The notes: generated by a model from the sequence alone, not told the origin. A stretch of 64,000 nt of DNA from CAWAND01 sp963797485 (GCA_963797485.1 CAWCPF010000003.1:1302001-1366000), one strand, 5' to 3'; counted from the stretch's first letter, positions 35,523 through 46,522 are shown. Numbers and translations are program-made.

Positions 35523-36464
35523 GGCAATTCAATCCGTGTGACGATCAAGCGCGCCGCCCCGGCGGCGGTGAGGGCGCGCGCCACGGCGCCCCGCTCGGTC
35601 TCCGGGAGCAGGGCGATCATGTTCCCGCCGAGCCCGCCGCCTGACAGCTTGGCGCCCAACGCGCCGGCCGCCCGGGCCGCCGAGACCAGACGATCGAGCT
35701 CCGGAGCGGACACGCCCAAATCGGATAGGCGGGCATGATCAGAATTCATCAGCTCCCCGAGACCGCGCCAGCTCCCCTTCGGCAATCGCCAGCCGGCCGG
35801 CCCGGGTGATGTCCCCGATGGCCTCCAAGATGGGCCCTACCTTTTCCGGTTGGGTCTCGTAGGCTCGGCGTACCCGGCCCACGGCTTGGGCGGTGGGGGA
35901 GGCGATGCCGCTGTCGGCGATGACCAGGCTAAACGGCGTCTTGATGGCGAAAGGCTCGGGCGGCCTCCCCTTGACGAAATACACCGGCGCGGCGAATGTG
36001 ACCACGGTGTTGTCGACCCCGGACGGCGTGCCGTGGTGGATCTTCTCGACCTCGAAGGCGATCTCACACTGCTGTTCCAACGTCAGTTCAACGCCCACGA
36101 AGGCGCTCACGGCGCGCGTGACGGCCACGCTCACGGCGGCTCCCGAACCGAGCCCGGCGGCGACCGGGATATCGGATTGGATGGCGAGGCTGAAGGCCGG
36201 GACGGGCGAGCCGCCGCAGGCGGCCAGGGTCAGGCGAACGACGGCCGCCAGGGGGTCATTTGGCGGCAGATCGGCCAGGTCGGCGTGCCGCCCGACATCC
36301 GGAGCGTCGATGAAGACGCTGCCCATCGGCTGATCTGGCAGGCTGTCGACGACTGCCTGTGCCCGGATCTGGCTGACGGGCACGGCCAGCGCCGGTTGAC
36401 CGTAGACGACCGCATGCTCGCCGAGCAGGATGATCTTTCCCGGAGCGGAGGCGTGCGTCGTCAC
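35519..36464 (-). CDS. mvk: Mevalonate kinase (one frame shift)
   Basis: GHMP kinase converting mevalonate to 5-phosphomevalonate. Motif 1 SAPGKIILLGEHAVVYGQPA, motif 2 IPVAAGLGSGAAVSVAVTRA, KIHHGTPSGVDNTV with the catalytic Asp, and motif 3 KLSGGGLGGNMIALL in the last 60 residues, which lies in another frame after a shift near 35755 (GGCGCGGTCTCGG). Span 3n+1, about 314 aa. The GTG start overlaps the TGA of ubiA (GTGA). Bacteria normally use the MEP pathway; this set is known in some Chloroflexota and archaea. Phosphomevalonate decarboxylase and HMG-CoA genes are not in the window. Confidence 0.92.
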
Positions 36465-37330
36465 CCCAGGTACAGGATGAGCACCGATGTCAGCCCCCAT
36501 AGGATCAAGGTGGCCATTAGCGGCCGGTCGCGCAAAAGCAGGTCTTCCGGCGCGCCGCCTTCGTTCTCGACGTGAATCAAATTCAGGTAGCGGAAGATTC
36601 CGTACAGCACGAACGGGATCGTCAGCATCATGAGGTGGTTTTCGGGCAAGTTGACCGCCGAGAAAGTGTACAGGGCATAGGCGATGATGGTGGTACTCGA
36701 CACGATCATGATGAGCTGGTCGAGATAGCCAATCGTGTAGCCGTCGAGCACCCGGCGGTGGGAGGTCGCCTGTTCCTGCATCAGGCTCAGCTCGGCCCGG
36801 CGCTTGCCAAATCCAATGAACAACGCCAGCAGCGTGGTGCACACGTACAGCCAGGGCGAAAAGCGTTCGACCGTGATCAGGGACACGCCCGCGGCCACGC
36901 GCAGCACGAACCCGCCGGCGATCGAGAAGACGTCGATGATGGCCACGTGCTTGAGCCGGAACGAGTAAAGCAGGTTGAGGACCAGGAAACCGAGCACCAC
37001 CAGCGCAAAGCCCCAACCCAGCACCAGGCTGCCGGCCAGGGTGACCAGGATGAGCGCCACGGCGGCGATACGGGCGACGGAGGGTGAGAGCTCGCCGGCC
37101 GCCAGGGGGCGGAAGCGTTTGGTCGGGTGGCGGCGATCGCTCTCCAGGTCGGCCAGATCATTGATCACATACACGGCGCTGGAGGCCAGGCACAGCAGGA
37201 CGAATCCCACCAGCGTCGAAACGAACGGGCCCGGGCGCGCGAGCTGGCGGTCGAAGACCAGCGCGGCGAAGATGAAGCCGTTCTTGGTCCACTGGCGAGG
37301 GCGCATGGTGCGGAGCAGAGCCAGCAACAT
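36461..37330 (-). CDS. UbiA-family polyprenyl-phosphate phosphoribosyltransferase (DPPR synthase-like)
   Basis: 289 residues, eight or nine membrane segments. The prenyl-binding motif VINDLADLESDRRHPTKRFRPLAAG closely resembles the mycobacterial decaprenyl-phosphate 5-phosphoribose synthase motif and differs from UbiA/MenA aromatic prenyltransferases. It would transfer phosphoribose from PRPP to a polyprenyl phosphate, giving the carrier for D-arabinofuranose or ribose glycans. Genomic coupling with mvk and ipk ties lipid carrier synthesis to precursor supply, and the glycosyltransferase block is 4 kb away. Start ATG 37330 lies 6 nt after TGCTATCAT, so the mRNA is probably leaderless. Confidence 0.88.
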   Translation of the reverse strand: MLLALLRTMRPRQWTKNGFIFAALVFDRQLARPGPFVSTLVGFVLLCLASSAVYVINDLADLESDRRHPTKRFRPLAAGELSPSVARIAAVALILVTLAGSLVLGWGFALVVLGFLVLNLLYSFRLKHVAIIDVFSIAGGFVLRVAAGVSLITVERFSPWLYVCTTLLALFIGFGKRRAELSLMQEQATSHRRVLDGYTIGYLDQLIMIVSSTTIIAYALYTFSAVNLPENHLMMLTIPFVLYGIFRYLNLIHVENEGGAPEDLLLRDRPLMATLILWGLTSVLILYLG

Positions 37331-37336
37331 GGCGTG

Positions 37337-37345
37337 ATGATAGCA
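37337..37345 (-). promoter_or_regulatory. Extended -10 of the ubiA-mvk-ipk operon, leaderless
   Basis: Minus strand TGC-TATCAT (37345-37337), 6 nt before the ATG, so transcription should begin at or within a base of the start codon. Confidence 0.55.
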
Positions 37346-37465
37346 GGTCGACCAGCGCCCGGCAAGGCGAGCACCCAGTCCAATGGCTCCGTTTGATCTG
37401 CTCATCGGCGGCGTTCGGAGCACGCCTCCGTGGCCTTCGCAGCCACCGGGCACGAGGGGTCGGGC

Positions 37466-37471
37466 TACAAT
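37466..37471 (+). promoter_or_regulatory. -10 element of tlyA, leaderless
   Basis: TACAAT, 6 nt before the GTG of tlyA, the same spacing as the divergent ubiA promoter. No Shine-Dalgarno fits between. Confidence 0.45.
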
Positions 37472-37477
37472 GGGGGC

Positions 37478-38260
37478 GTGGCGGCGAAGACGCGATTGGA
37501 TGTCCTGTTGGTCGAACGAGGCTTGGCCGAGTCGCGCGCCCTGGCGCAGCGGCTGATCATGGCCGGGCAGGTGCGGGTGGACGGCCAGGTGGAGTTCAAA
37601 CCGTCGCGCACGCTGGCCGGCAGCGTCGAATTGGCCGTCGACCGCGGGCGGCCGTTTGTCTCGCGCGGCGGGCAGAAGCTGGAGGCCGCCTTGCAGGGCT
37701 TTCTGATCCAGGTGGAAGGATGGGTGTGCGCCGACGTGGGCGCCTCCACGGGCGGTTTCACCGACTGCCTGCTTCAACACGGCGCCCGGCGGGTGTATGC
37801 CATCGATGTCGGGCGGGGGCAGCTGGACTGGAGGCTGCGCCAGGACGGGCGGGTGATTGTGAAAGAACGCACAAACGCCCGTGAATTGGCCGCGCTGCCG
37901 GAGCTGGTCGACCTGGTGACCGCCGATGTGGCCTTCATTTCTCTGCGCCTGCTGTTTGACCGCATGCGCTCCTGGCTGTCCGACGGCGGCCAGCTGGTGT
38001 GTCTGGTCAAACCGCAATTCGAGGCCGGGCGAAAACAGGTCGGCAAGGGCGGGGTGGTGCGCGATCCCGACGTCCGGCGACACGCCGTCGCCCAGGTGAT
38101 GGACGCCGCCGGGCAATCTGGATTCATCCCTAGGGGCCTTTTGGCCTCGCCCATCAAGGGGCCCAAAGGCAATCAGGAATACCTGCTCTGGTGCGTGACG
38201 CGAGGGCCAGGGGTTGAACCGGCCGAGCTGCTGGATGGCGCCTTCCGGGAGGGCGAGTGA
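37478..38260 (+). CDS. tlyA: TlyA-type rRNA 2'-O-methyltransferase / hemolysin A family
   Basis: 260 residues. N-terminal S4 RNA-binding domain (TRLDVLLVERGLAESRALAQ, FVSRGGQKLEAAL) followed by an FtsJ-like methyltransferase with motif I CADVGASTGGFTDCLLQHGA and VCLVKPQFEAGR. TlyA methylates ribose of 16S C1409 and 23S C1920 in mycobacteria. GTG 37478 (VAAKTRLDVLL) is chosen because S4 starts there and the -10 precedes it by 6 nt; an ATG at 37430 lies upstream of that promoter. Confidence 0.9.
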   Translation: MAAKTRLDVLLVERGLAESRALAQRLIMAGQVRVDGQVEFKPSRTLAGSVELAVDRGRPFVSRGGQKLEAALQGFLIQVEGWVCADVGASTGGFTDCLLQHGARRVYAIDVGRGQLDWRLRQDGRVIVKERTNARELAALPELVDLVTADVAFISLRLLFDRMRSWLSDGGQLVCLVKPQFEAGRKQVGKGGVVRDPDVRRHAVAQVMDAAGQSGFIPRGLLASPIKGPKGNQEYLLWCVTRGPGVEPAELLDGAFREGE

Positions 38261-38287
38261 AACTGCGTCGGCGCGTGACCGCTCATG

Positions 38288-38293
38288 TATACT
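38288..38293 (+). promoter_or_regulatory. -10 element of lepA
   Basis: TATACT preceded by TG, 54 nt before the lepA ATG and 28 nt after the tlyA stop. No clear -35. Confidence 0.4.
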
Positions 38294-38347
38294 TCCTGCC
38301 GCGGGTTTTGCCCCTGACGCGTTTCGGTGCCTGACAGCCGCGTGGAC

Positions 38348-40151
38348 ATGGATCCCAAGTCGATTCGCAATTTCTGCATCGTGGCTCACATCGACCACGG
38401 CAAATCAACCCTGGCGGACCGCCTGCTCCAGCTGACCGGCACTCTCAGCGAGCGGGAGATGGTCAATCAGGTGCTGGACACCATGGACCTCGAACGCGAG
38501 AAGGGGGTGACGATCAAGGCTTCGGCGGTACGCATGCGCTACCAAAGGCCCAACGGCGAAGTCTATGAGCTCAACTTGATCGACACACCCGGCCATGTGG
38601 ACTTTGGCTACGAGGTCAGCCGGGCGCTGGAGTCGTGCGAAGGCGCCCTGCTGGTGGTGGACGCCAGCCAGGGCGTCGAGGCCCAGACGCTGGCCAACTT
38701 GTACCTGGCGATGGAAGCCGACCTGGAGATCATCCCGGTCATCAACAAAATTGATCTGCAGTCCGCGCGGGTGGACGCCGTGGCCGAAGAAATCCACGGC
38801 CTTCTGGGGACCCCTATCAAACAGATTCTGACCATCTCGGCCAAGACCGGCGAGAAGGTGCCCGATGTCCTCGAGGCCGTCGTTGAACGCGTGCCTCCCC
38901 CGCGAGGCGATGCAAACGCACCCCTTCAGGCCATGATCTTCGATTCGCATTACGACAGCTACAAAGGCGTGGTCGCCTACGTCCGGATGTTCCAGGGCCA
39001 GATCGAAGGCGAGCAGGACATCCACCTGATGGGATCCGGCGCCGATGCCCGGCCGATCGAGTTGGGCGTGTTCTCGCCGGCCATGCTGCCGGTGCCCCGC
39101 CTGACCGCAGGCGAAGTCGGCTACATCGCCACAGGCTTGAAGTCGGTGCGCGAGTGCCGCGTCGGCGACACCATCACCCTCAAGGCTCGGCCTGCCCTCG
39201 AGCCGGTGCCGGGCTATCGCCATCCCAAGCCGATGGTCTTCGCCGGCTTCTATCCGGTGGAGGGGGAGGACTACCAGGATCTCAAGGATGCCCTCGAGCG
39301 ACTGCAGCTGAATGATGCTTCCTTGGTTTACGAACCCGAGACGTCACAGGCGTTGAATTTCGGCTTCCGGTGCGGGTTCCTGGGCATGTTCCACATGGAC
39401 ATCATCCAGGAGCGGCTCGAGCGCGAGTTCGACATCGATCTGATCGCCACCGCGCCCTCGGTCAAGTATGAAGTCCTGCTGCACGACGGCCGCACTCTGG
39501 AAATCGATTCGCCCGCCAAGCTGCCGGAGGAAGCCGAGATCGAAGAAGTGCGCGAACCATGGATGCGCATCCAGATCTTCACCCCGGAGGACTACTACGG
39601 CCCGGTCATGGAGCTGGTCACCACGCCGGCGCGGCACGTTCGTCCGGCAGGAGTACCCCACGCCGGGCAGGGTGGTGCTGCACTACGACATCCCGCTGTC
39701 TGAACTCATCGTCGACTTCTACGACCAGCTCAAGTCGCACACCCGCGGCTACGCCTCGCTTGACTATCATTTTCTGGAGTACCGCGCCGACGACCTGGTC
39801 AAGCTCGAGATTCTGATCAACCTGGAACCCGTGGACGCGCTGGCCCTGATTGTGCACCGCCAGGACGCCTACCGAAAAGGCCAGGCGCTGGTGACCAAAC
39901 TCAAGGAGCTCATCCCGCGCCAGCTGTTCACCGTCCCGATTCAGGCTCAGGCGGCAGGACGGGTGATTTCACGGGCCAACGTGAAGGCGCTGCGCAAGGA
40001 CGTGTTGGCCAAGTGCTACGGCGGCGATGTGACCCGCAAACGCAAACTGCTCGAGCGTCAGAAGAAGGGCAAGAAACGCCTCAAGCGCGTCGGCTCGGTG
40101 GAGATCCCCCAGGACGCTTTCTTGGCCGTCCTGCGCCTGAATGAGGACTGA
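38348..40151 (+). CDS. lepA: Elongation factor 4 (LepA), one frame shift
   Basis: Ribosome-dependent GTPase, about 600 residues. G1 AHIDHGKSTLADR, switch I GVTIKASAVRM, G3 LIDTPGHVDFGYEV, G4 VINKIDL, G5 SAKTG; then domain II, the EF-G-like domains (FGFRCGFLGMFHMDIIQERLE) and the LepA-specific C-terminal domain (GGDVTRKRKLLERQKKGKKR). A single extra base near 39635 interrupts the reading after VMELVT; the next frame continues RRRGTFVRQEYPTPGRVVLHYD. Span 3n+1. Start ATG 38348 gives MDPKSIRNFCIVAHIDHGKS; an in-frame ATG at 38327 would add seven residues. Confidence 0.95.
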
Positions 40152-40224
40152 CGCCGCGACGGCTCGCCGGCCATCGCGGCTTGTACTCGGCCCCGGACCT
40201 CGTGCCGGGCTCGTGGAGGACTGC

Positions 40225-41257
<1,033 letters not shown>

Positions 41258-41288
41258 CTTCCAGGCTCGGCAGTCGCTCAGGGCCGGG

Positions 41289-41297
41289 TGCTATAAT
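41289..41297 (+). promoter_or_regulatory. Extended -10 promoter of the glycan locus
   Basis: TGCTATAAT, 38 nt before the GTG of the flippase-like gene. The following genes up to 56254 overlap or abut, so this promoter may drive about 15 kb. Confidence 0.6.
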
Positions 41298-41335
41298 GCC
41301 CCAATTCCCAGCCCGAGTGGGGGCGGGGACTTTGT

Positions 41336-42346
41336 GTGTCGAGGGTGGGCTTGGAGAATTCGCGAAGCTGGCTGGTTGGGCTGCTCGTCAGTCTCATCGC
41401 CCTGGCGGTCGCCTTCTGGGGGGTGCAGCCGGCGCGCGTCCTCGAGATCCTGGCCGGGGTGAACCCGGTGTACCTGATCCCGGCGGCCCTCATGATCGTG
41501 CTGGGGTTGTTCGCCCGGGCACGCAGCTGGTTTGTCCTGCTCGGCGAGCGCGCCCCTTATCCCAAAGTCTTCTGGGCCCTCAATGAAGGTTATTTGCTTA
41601 ACAATGTGCTGCCGCTCCGGCTGGGTGAATTGGGCCGCGCATACTCGGTCAGCCAGTCGAGCCAGGTGACCGGGGGCGCTGCGCTGGCAAGCGTGGTGGT
41701 CGAGCGGCTCATCGATGTGGCCGTCAGCCTGGCAGGTGTTGCCCTGGCCATCAGCGCAATTGCGGCGCCGGTTTGGGCGGGGCGGGTGCTTCAGGCCGCC
41801 GGGGTCGTGTTGGCTGTGCTGGTGCTTGGATCCGCGGTTCTGGCCGTCAATCAGAAGAACATCCTGCGTTTGGTGGACCGCCTCCCGGGCCAGGGCTGGC
41901 TCAAAGTCCTGAAGACCATGGACGATTTCGCCCGCGGGCTGGGGGAGGCCGCCCGCCCGTCGCGTCTGCTCCGATCGGGGTTCTGGAGTCTGTGCGCCTG
42001 GGCGACCGCCTGGCTGAGTCTGGAGTTGGTGATGGGGGCGTTTGGGACCTCGGCGCCGCCGATGACGCTGATCTTCGTCACCGGCGTGACCGCTTTCGGG
42101 GCGGCGCTGCCATCATCCCCGGGCGCGGTTGGCGTTTACGAGCTGTCCACCGTGGCGGCCCTGCTGGTCTTCGGATTTTCCCAGGAGCTGGCCGTGAGTC
42201 TGGCGATTCTGGCGCATGCCCTGTCTCTGGTGACCACCGGCGGATTGGGTGCTATCGGGCTGGCCAGAGAGGGCCGGACCATTCTGGGGCTGGCGGGTCA
42301 GGCGCAGAAGTTCTTCCGCCGGACCCAAGAAACCCTGGTGGCATGA
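41336..42346 (+). CDS. LPG-synthase-TM / UPF0104 family membrane protein (flippase-like)
   Basis: 336 residues, seven or eight membrane segments. Family features: ARSWFVLLGERAPYPKVFWAL, LLNNVLPLRLGELGRAY, VVVERLIDV, LPSSPGAVGVYE. It is the membrane part of MprF and AglD without the synthetase domain; such proteins are implicated in moving lipid-linked sugars. First gene of the glycan block; stop overlaps the GT4 ATG (ATGA). The first of two adjacent GTG codons could be the start. Confidence 0.82.
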   Translation: MSRVGLENSRSWLVGLLVSLIALAVAFWGVQPARVLEILAGVNPVYLIPAALMIVLGLFARARSWFVLLGERAPYPKVFWALNEGYLLNNVLPLRLGELGRAYSVSQSSQVTGGAALASVVVERLIDVAVSLAGVALAISAIAAPVWAGRVLQAAGVVLAVLVLGSAVLAVNQKNILRLVDRLPGQGWLKVLKTMDDFARGLGEAARPSRLLRSGFWSLCAWATAWLSLELVMGAFGTSAPPMTLIFVTGVTAFGAALPSSPGAVGVYELSTVAALLVFGFSQELAVSLAILAHALSLVTTGGLGAIGLAREGRTILGLAGQAQKFFRRTQETLVA

Positions 42347-43509
42347 AAATCCTGGTGGCGCTGACCTACTACCGCCCACATGTCTCCGGCCTGACCATCT
42401 ACGTTGAGCGGCTGGCTCGAGCCCTGGTCGAGCGCGGTCACCAACTGACGGTGCTCACCTCTCAATACGATCGCCGGCTTCCCACCGAGGAGATTCTGCA
42501 CGGCGTTCGGGTCCGGCGAATGCCCGTACTGGCGCGCGTCAGCAAAGGCGTCATCATGCCCGGCATCGGCTGGGAAGCCACCCGCCAGGTGCTGGCCCAC
42601 GATGCTGTGAGCCTGCATCTTCCCCAGCTGGACGCCGCCGGCATCGCGTTGCGGGGCCGGCTGTTTCGGCGCCCGACGATCCTGACCTACCACTCGGACC
42701 TCAAGCTGCCTCCGGGCCTGGTCAACCGGGCGGCCGACGCCGTCGTATCGGCCGCCAACACGACCGCCGGGTGGCTTGCGCATCGCGTGGTGGCCTACAC
42801 TGAAGACTTCGCCCGATGTTCGCCATTCTTGTCTCGCCGGCTCAACAAGCTCGAAGTCATTCCGCCCCCAGTCGAGGTGGCGCCCCCCCAGGCGGAGTTC
42901 GGGCGCAAACTGGCTGGGATCGTCGGGGATCGTTTTCCGGTGATTGGGCTGGCGGCCAGGTTGGCAACCGAAAAGGGTGTGGAGCACTTGCTCGACGCTC
43001 TGCCGATGATCCGGTCCAGGCACCCAAAGGCGCATGTGCTTTTCGCCGGCCCCTATGAGCACGTGCTGGGTGAGGAGGGCTATGCCCGCCGGCTGGCGCC
43101 GAGGCTGGCTGAGGTCGAGGACCACTGGACGTTCCTGGGAACGCTCACGCCGCCGGAAATGACCGCCTTTTTTGATCGGTGCGACGTCACGGTGCTGCCG
43201 AGCATCAACAACACGGAGACCTTCGGCCTGGTACAGATTGAGTCGATGCTGCGCGGCACCCCCGTGGTGGCGAGCGACCTCCCCGGGGTCCGCCAACCGG
43301 TCCTGACCACCGGCATGGGCAAGATCACCCCGGTCGGGGACGCGCCGGCGATTGCCGAGGCCGTCCTCGAAGTGGTCGATCACCCGGAGAACTACCGCGG
43401 GGACCAGGCCGCCCTGGCCGAGGCGTATGCCCCGGCGCGCACCGCGGAAGCTTATGAACGTCTGATCCTATCTCTGGCGCGCCAGCTCGGCCGCATTGCT
43501 GACGCATGA
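42343..43509 (+). CDS. Glycosyltransferase family 4
   Basis: 388 residues, GT-B fold. N-terminal acceptor domain MKILVALTYYRPHVSGLTIYV with the glycine-rich loop; donor domain with IGLAARLATEKGVEHLLDAL and the NNTETFGLVQIESMLRGTPVV motif carrying the two GT4 glutamates. No membrane segment, so it acts on the cytoplasmic face, probably adding a sugar to a lipid carrier. ATGA overlaps on both sides show tight coupling. Confidence 0.92.
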   Translation: MKILVALTYYRPHVSGLTIYVERLARALVERGHQLTVLTSQYDRRLPTEEILHGVRVRRMPVLARVSKGVIMPGIGWEATRQVLAHDAVSLHLPQLDAAGIALRGRLFRRPTILTYHSDLKLPPGLVNRAADAVVSAANTTAGWLAHRVVAYTEDFARCSPFLSRRLNKLEVIPPPVEVAPPQAEFGRKLAGIVGDRFPVIGLAARLATEKGVEHLLDALPMIRSRHPKAHVLFAGPYEHVLGEEGYARRLAPRLAEVEDHWTFLGTLTPPEMTAFFDRCDVTVLPSINNTETFGLVQIESMLRGTPVVASDLPGVRQPVLTTGMGKITPVGDAPAIAEAVLEVVDHPENYRGDQAALAEAYAPARTAEAYERLILSLARQLGRIADA

Positions 43510-44294
43510 AGGGCGACTTGCTCGATCAGCACCTCAAAGCGCTGCCCTACTTCCGGGCGACCTTGCGGGCGGTGGAGGCGCGGTTAATGGGAGCGGTCGA
43601 CCTTCCCAGGCCCGTCCTGGACGTGGGGGCCGGAGACGGCCATTTTGCCTCGGTGACCTATCCGGCGCCGCTGGACGTCGGTGTGGACCCGGATCTCCCG
43701 TCGCTCGTGGAAGCCGGAAGGCGAGGCGCCTACCGATGGCGTATCCAGGCCGACGCCGCCCACCTTCCGCATGCTTCGGGGTCCTTTGCCGCCGCCATCA
43801 GCAACTCGGTGCTTGAGCACATTCCCCGGCTCGATGAAGTGTTGGCCGAGGTCGGCCGCGTGCTTCGGCCCGGGGCACCGTTTGCGATCACGGTGCCCAA
43901 CCCCGGCTACCGGTCCGACTTGAGTCTTCCGGCCGCCCTTCATCGGCTGGGGCTCCATCAGCCCGCGGAGGCCTACCGCCAATGGTTCATGCGCATGTCC
44001 CGGACGTGGAATCTGCTGGACGAGGCCGGCTGGCAGAAGAAGTTCGGGGCGGCCGGGTTTGAGATTGAAACCAGCCAACGCTATTTCTCGCCCGAGGCAT
44101 TGCACGCCCTCGAGTGGGGCCACTATTTCGGCGGGCCTTGCCTGGTGAGCCGCTGGTTGACCGGCCGCTGGATCCTGGCGCCGACTGGCTGGAACTTGCG
44201 TTTGACGGATCGGCTGGTGAGGCGGTATTTTGAAGAACCGCCGCAACCCGATGGGACCTACACCTTCTACCTGGCGAGGCGGCGCGTATCATGA
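43506..44294 (+). CDS. Class I SAM-dependent methyltransferase
   Basis: 262 residues; motif I VLDVGAGDGHFASVTY, SNSVLEHIPRLDEVLAEVGR, LRPGAPFAITVPNPG (Methyltransf_11). The C-terminal 110 residues (WNLLDEAGWQKKFGAAGFE, YFEEPPQPDGTYTFYLARR) are longer than usual. Embedded between the GT4 and the large membrane transferase by 4-nt overlaps, it probably methylates the lipid-linked sugar or glycan made here. Substrate unknown. Confidence 0.82.
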   Translation: MKGDLLDQHLKALPYFRATLRAVEARLMGAVDLPRPVLDVGAGDGHFASVTYPAPLDVGVDPDLPSLVEAGRRGAYRWRIQADAAHLPHASGSFAAAISNSVLEHIPRLDEVLAEVGRVLRPGAPFAITVPNPGYRSDLSLPAALHRLGLHQPAEAYRQWFMRMSRTWNLLDEAGWQKKFGAAGFEIETSQRYFSPEALHALEWGHYFGGPCLVSRWLTGRWILAPTGWNLRLTDRLVRRYFEEPPQPDGTYTFYLARRRVS

Positions 44295-46522
44295 TCGAAC
44301 CGCCAATCAGGCTCCCTGACGCGGATCCAGGCTCGGGCGAACCCAGCGTTCTGGACTGGTTCAAATCGGTCTTGCGGGGCAGGCCGATCCCCATCCCCGA
44401 GCCCAGCCAGGAAACGGTGCCGAGTTTGGCGCCCATTGAAGGCCTGGCGCCATCCGTCCCAGGCGCGGCATCGGCGCCGTTCTCCTGGCGCGCCCTGGCG
44501 GCCGAGATTCGGCCGGAACATGTGCGGCTGCCGGTCGCTCTGTGCATGGCATTCATCGCGCAATTTGGCCTGGCCCAACGCATAGGCAGCCCGGTCGTGG
44601 AGGTCGGGCTGTATGTCGCCGGCGCGCTGATCGTCGGTTGGGCATTCCTGTCCGGCGATTTCCAACTGGAGCCCGCGGCCGAATCCCGCACCGATGATCT
44701 GACGGTCAGCTTCCGCCCGGTCTGGTTTGCCGTCGGGGTGGGGTTCTCGCTGTTGACCCTGCTCGCCTCAGGCCAGAACACGTTCCGATTGTCGACGGTC
44801 GTGTTTTGGTCGGCCGCCGTGGTTGGGGTTGTGGGCGCTTTCTGGGAGGGCCGGGTGGACGTTGGCCGTGTGTCGGCGCGGGCGTGGACCTGGATCCGGC
44901 GGCCGCGGCTGACGGTACGCCTGGAGCCATGGCATTGGGCCGTCCTCGCCGTGGCCGGCGTGTCCATCGTCTTCCGCCTGACTTACCTCGATCAGGTCCC
45001 ATTCGAGATGTGGAGCGATCACGCCGAAAAGCTGCTCGATGTCTACGACGTGTTGAACGGCAAGCTGTCAATCTTCTTTTTCCGCAACACCGGCCGCGAG
45101 CCGATGGAGTTCTACCTGGCGGCATTGACGGCGCGTGTGTTCGGCACCGGCCTGTCTTTTCTGACGCTCAAATTGGTGACGGCCTTCGCCGGCCTGCTGA
45201 CTTTGCCCTTCGTTTACTTGTTCGGGCGAGAGTTGGCCGGACGGCGCGTGGCACTCCTGGCCACGCTCATGGCCGGGATCGGCTACTGGCCGAATGTCAT
45301 AAGCCGGCTTGGCCTGCGGTTCCCCTTCTACGCCCTGTTTGCCGCGCCGGCGCTGTACTACCTGCTCAAAGGCTTGCGAACCCGGCGCCGAAATGATCTC
45401 TTGTTGTGCGCGGCCGCGATTGGGCTAGGTCTGAACGGGTATTCGCCCGCGCGAGTGATCCCGCTGGTTGTGGCCGTCGGGGTAGGAATTTTCATCCTGC
45501 ACCGGATTTCGGCCGGGCAGCGCGGGAAGGCTCTGACTTTGCTGCTGGTTATGGGCATGGTCGGCCTGGTCCTCGTTCTGCCGCTGCTCAGGGTGGCGGT
45601 TGAAAATCCGGACACGTTCCTGTTCCGCATGTTGAGCCGGGTTGGAACCGTGGAACGCCCTATACCCGGTTTGCCCTTGGCGGTCTTCCTCGCTAATTTC
45701 GTGACCGGCCTGGGCATCTTCGGCTGGAATGACGGAGGGATTTGGATTGCGTCGGTCCCGAACCGGCCGGGGCTGGACTGGCTGACGGCGGCCTTCTTCC
45801 ACCTCGGAGTGGTCCTGATGCTGCTGCGTTATGTGCGCGGCCGGGACTGGCGTGACATCTTCACATTGGTCAGCATCCCGCTGCTGATGCTGCCCTCGAC
45901 CCTGTCGCTGGCCTTTCCGGATGAGAACCCTGCGCTGCACCGGGCATCTGGCGCCTACATACCCGCCTATGTCTTGGCGGCCATGGCCGTGGTGGCTGCC
46001 GTGGACTGGGCCAGATCGACATGGACCAACCGGCGCCAGGCCTTGCTCTCGGTCTACGCCGGCCTGGCAGGGCTGTTCATCATCTCGGCCGTCATCAACT
46101 ACCGCCTGGTCATGGTCGATTTCGCCAAGCTCAATTTGCAAAGCGCCTGGAACACAGCCCAGGCCGGAGAGATCGTCAAGGGGTTTGCCGAGTTGATCGG
46201 GACTTACGACACGGCCCACATGGTTCCATACCCTTTCTGGATGGACGGCCGCCTGGTGGGGATCAACGCCGGGCAGCCGGCCAAGGATTACAGCACACCG
46301 GCGTCGCAGCTGCCCGCCCTTCAGGCTGAGTCGCGCTGCCCAGTTGTTCCTGGTCCATATCCAGGACGAGCCCGATCAAGCCATACTGGAGGAGCTCTTC
46401 CCGGACGGACGCTGGACCGTCGCGGCATTCTGACCGGCCCGGCAAGGACATCGCTGTCTTCACAGTCCCGGCTCGCGCCCTCCGAGCCACTCGGCGGGAG
46501 CCAAGAGGGGAACGGCTCGTGA
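44291..46522 (+). CDS. PMT/GT39-like membrane glycosyltransferase (C-terminal frame shifts)
   Basis: About 740 residues: a Pro/Ser-rich cytoplasmic N terminus of 60 residues, then about 14 membrane segments. The GT-C signature region is MWSDHAEKLLDVYDVLNGKL with the acidic residue in the first outer loop, followed by REPMEFYLAALTARVFG. GT-C enzymes use polyprenyl-phosphate sugars outside the membrane. After LPALQAES near 46330 the homologous continuation AAQLFLVHIQDEPDQAILEE and DGRWTVAAF lies in another frame, and RPGKDIAVFTVPA in a third, so one or two bases are wrong there. The printed frame ends at TGA 46520-46522, overlapping the next GTG. The exact C terminus is uncertain. Confidence 0.78.
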   Translation: MIEPPIRLPDADPGSGEPSVLDWFKSVLRGRPIPIPEPSQETVPSLAPIEGLAPSVPGAASAPFSWRALAAEIRPEHVRLPVALCMAFIAQFGLAQRIGSPVVEVGLYVAGALIVGWAFLSGDFQLEPAAESRTDDLTVSFRPVWFAVGVGFSLLTLLASGQNTFRLSTVVFWSAAVVGVVGAFWEGRVDVGRVSARAWTWIRRPRLTVRLEPWHWAVLAVAGVSIVFRLTYLDQVPFEMWSDHAEKLLDVYDVLNGKLSIFFFRNTGREPMEFYLAALTARVFGTGLSFLTLKLVTAFAGLLTLPFVYLFGRELAGRRVALLATLMAGIGYWPNVISRLGLRFPFYALFAAPALYYLLKGLRTRRRNDLLLCAAAIGLGLNGYSPARVIPLVVAVGVGIFILHRISAGQRGKALTLLLVMGMVGLVLVLPLLRVAVENPDTFLFRMLSRVGTVERPIPGLPLAVFLANFVTGLGIFGWNDGGIWIASVPNRPGLDWLTAAFFHLGVVLMLLRYVRGRDWRDIFTLVSIPLLMLPSTLSLAFPDENPALHRASGAYIPAYVLAAMAVVAAVDWARSTWTNRRQALLSVYAGLAGLFIISAVINYRLVMVDFAKLNLQSAWNTAQAGEIVKGFAELIGTYDTAHMVPYPFWMDGRLVGINAGQPAKDYSTPASQLPALQAESRCPVVPGPYPGRARSSHTGGALPGRTLDRRGILTGPARTSLSSQSRLAPSEPLGGSQEGNGS

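Noticed and set aside
37857..37875. TTGTGAA-AGAA-CGCACAA in tlyA
   Set aside because: Two mismatches and deep inside coding sequence.
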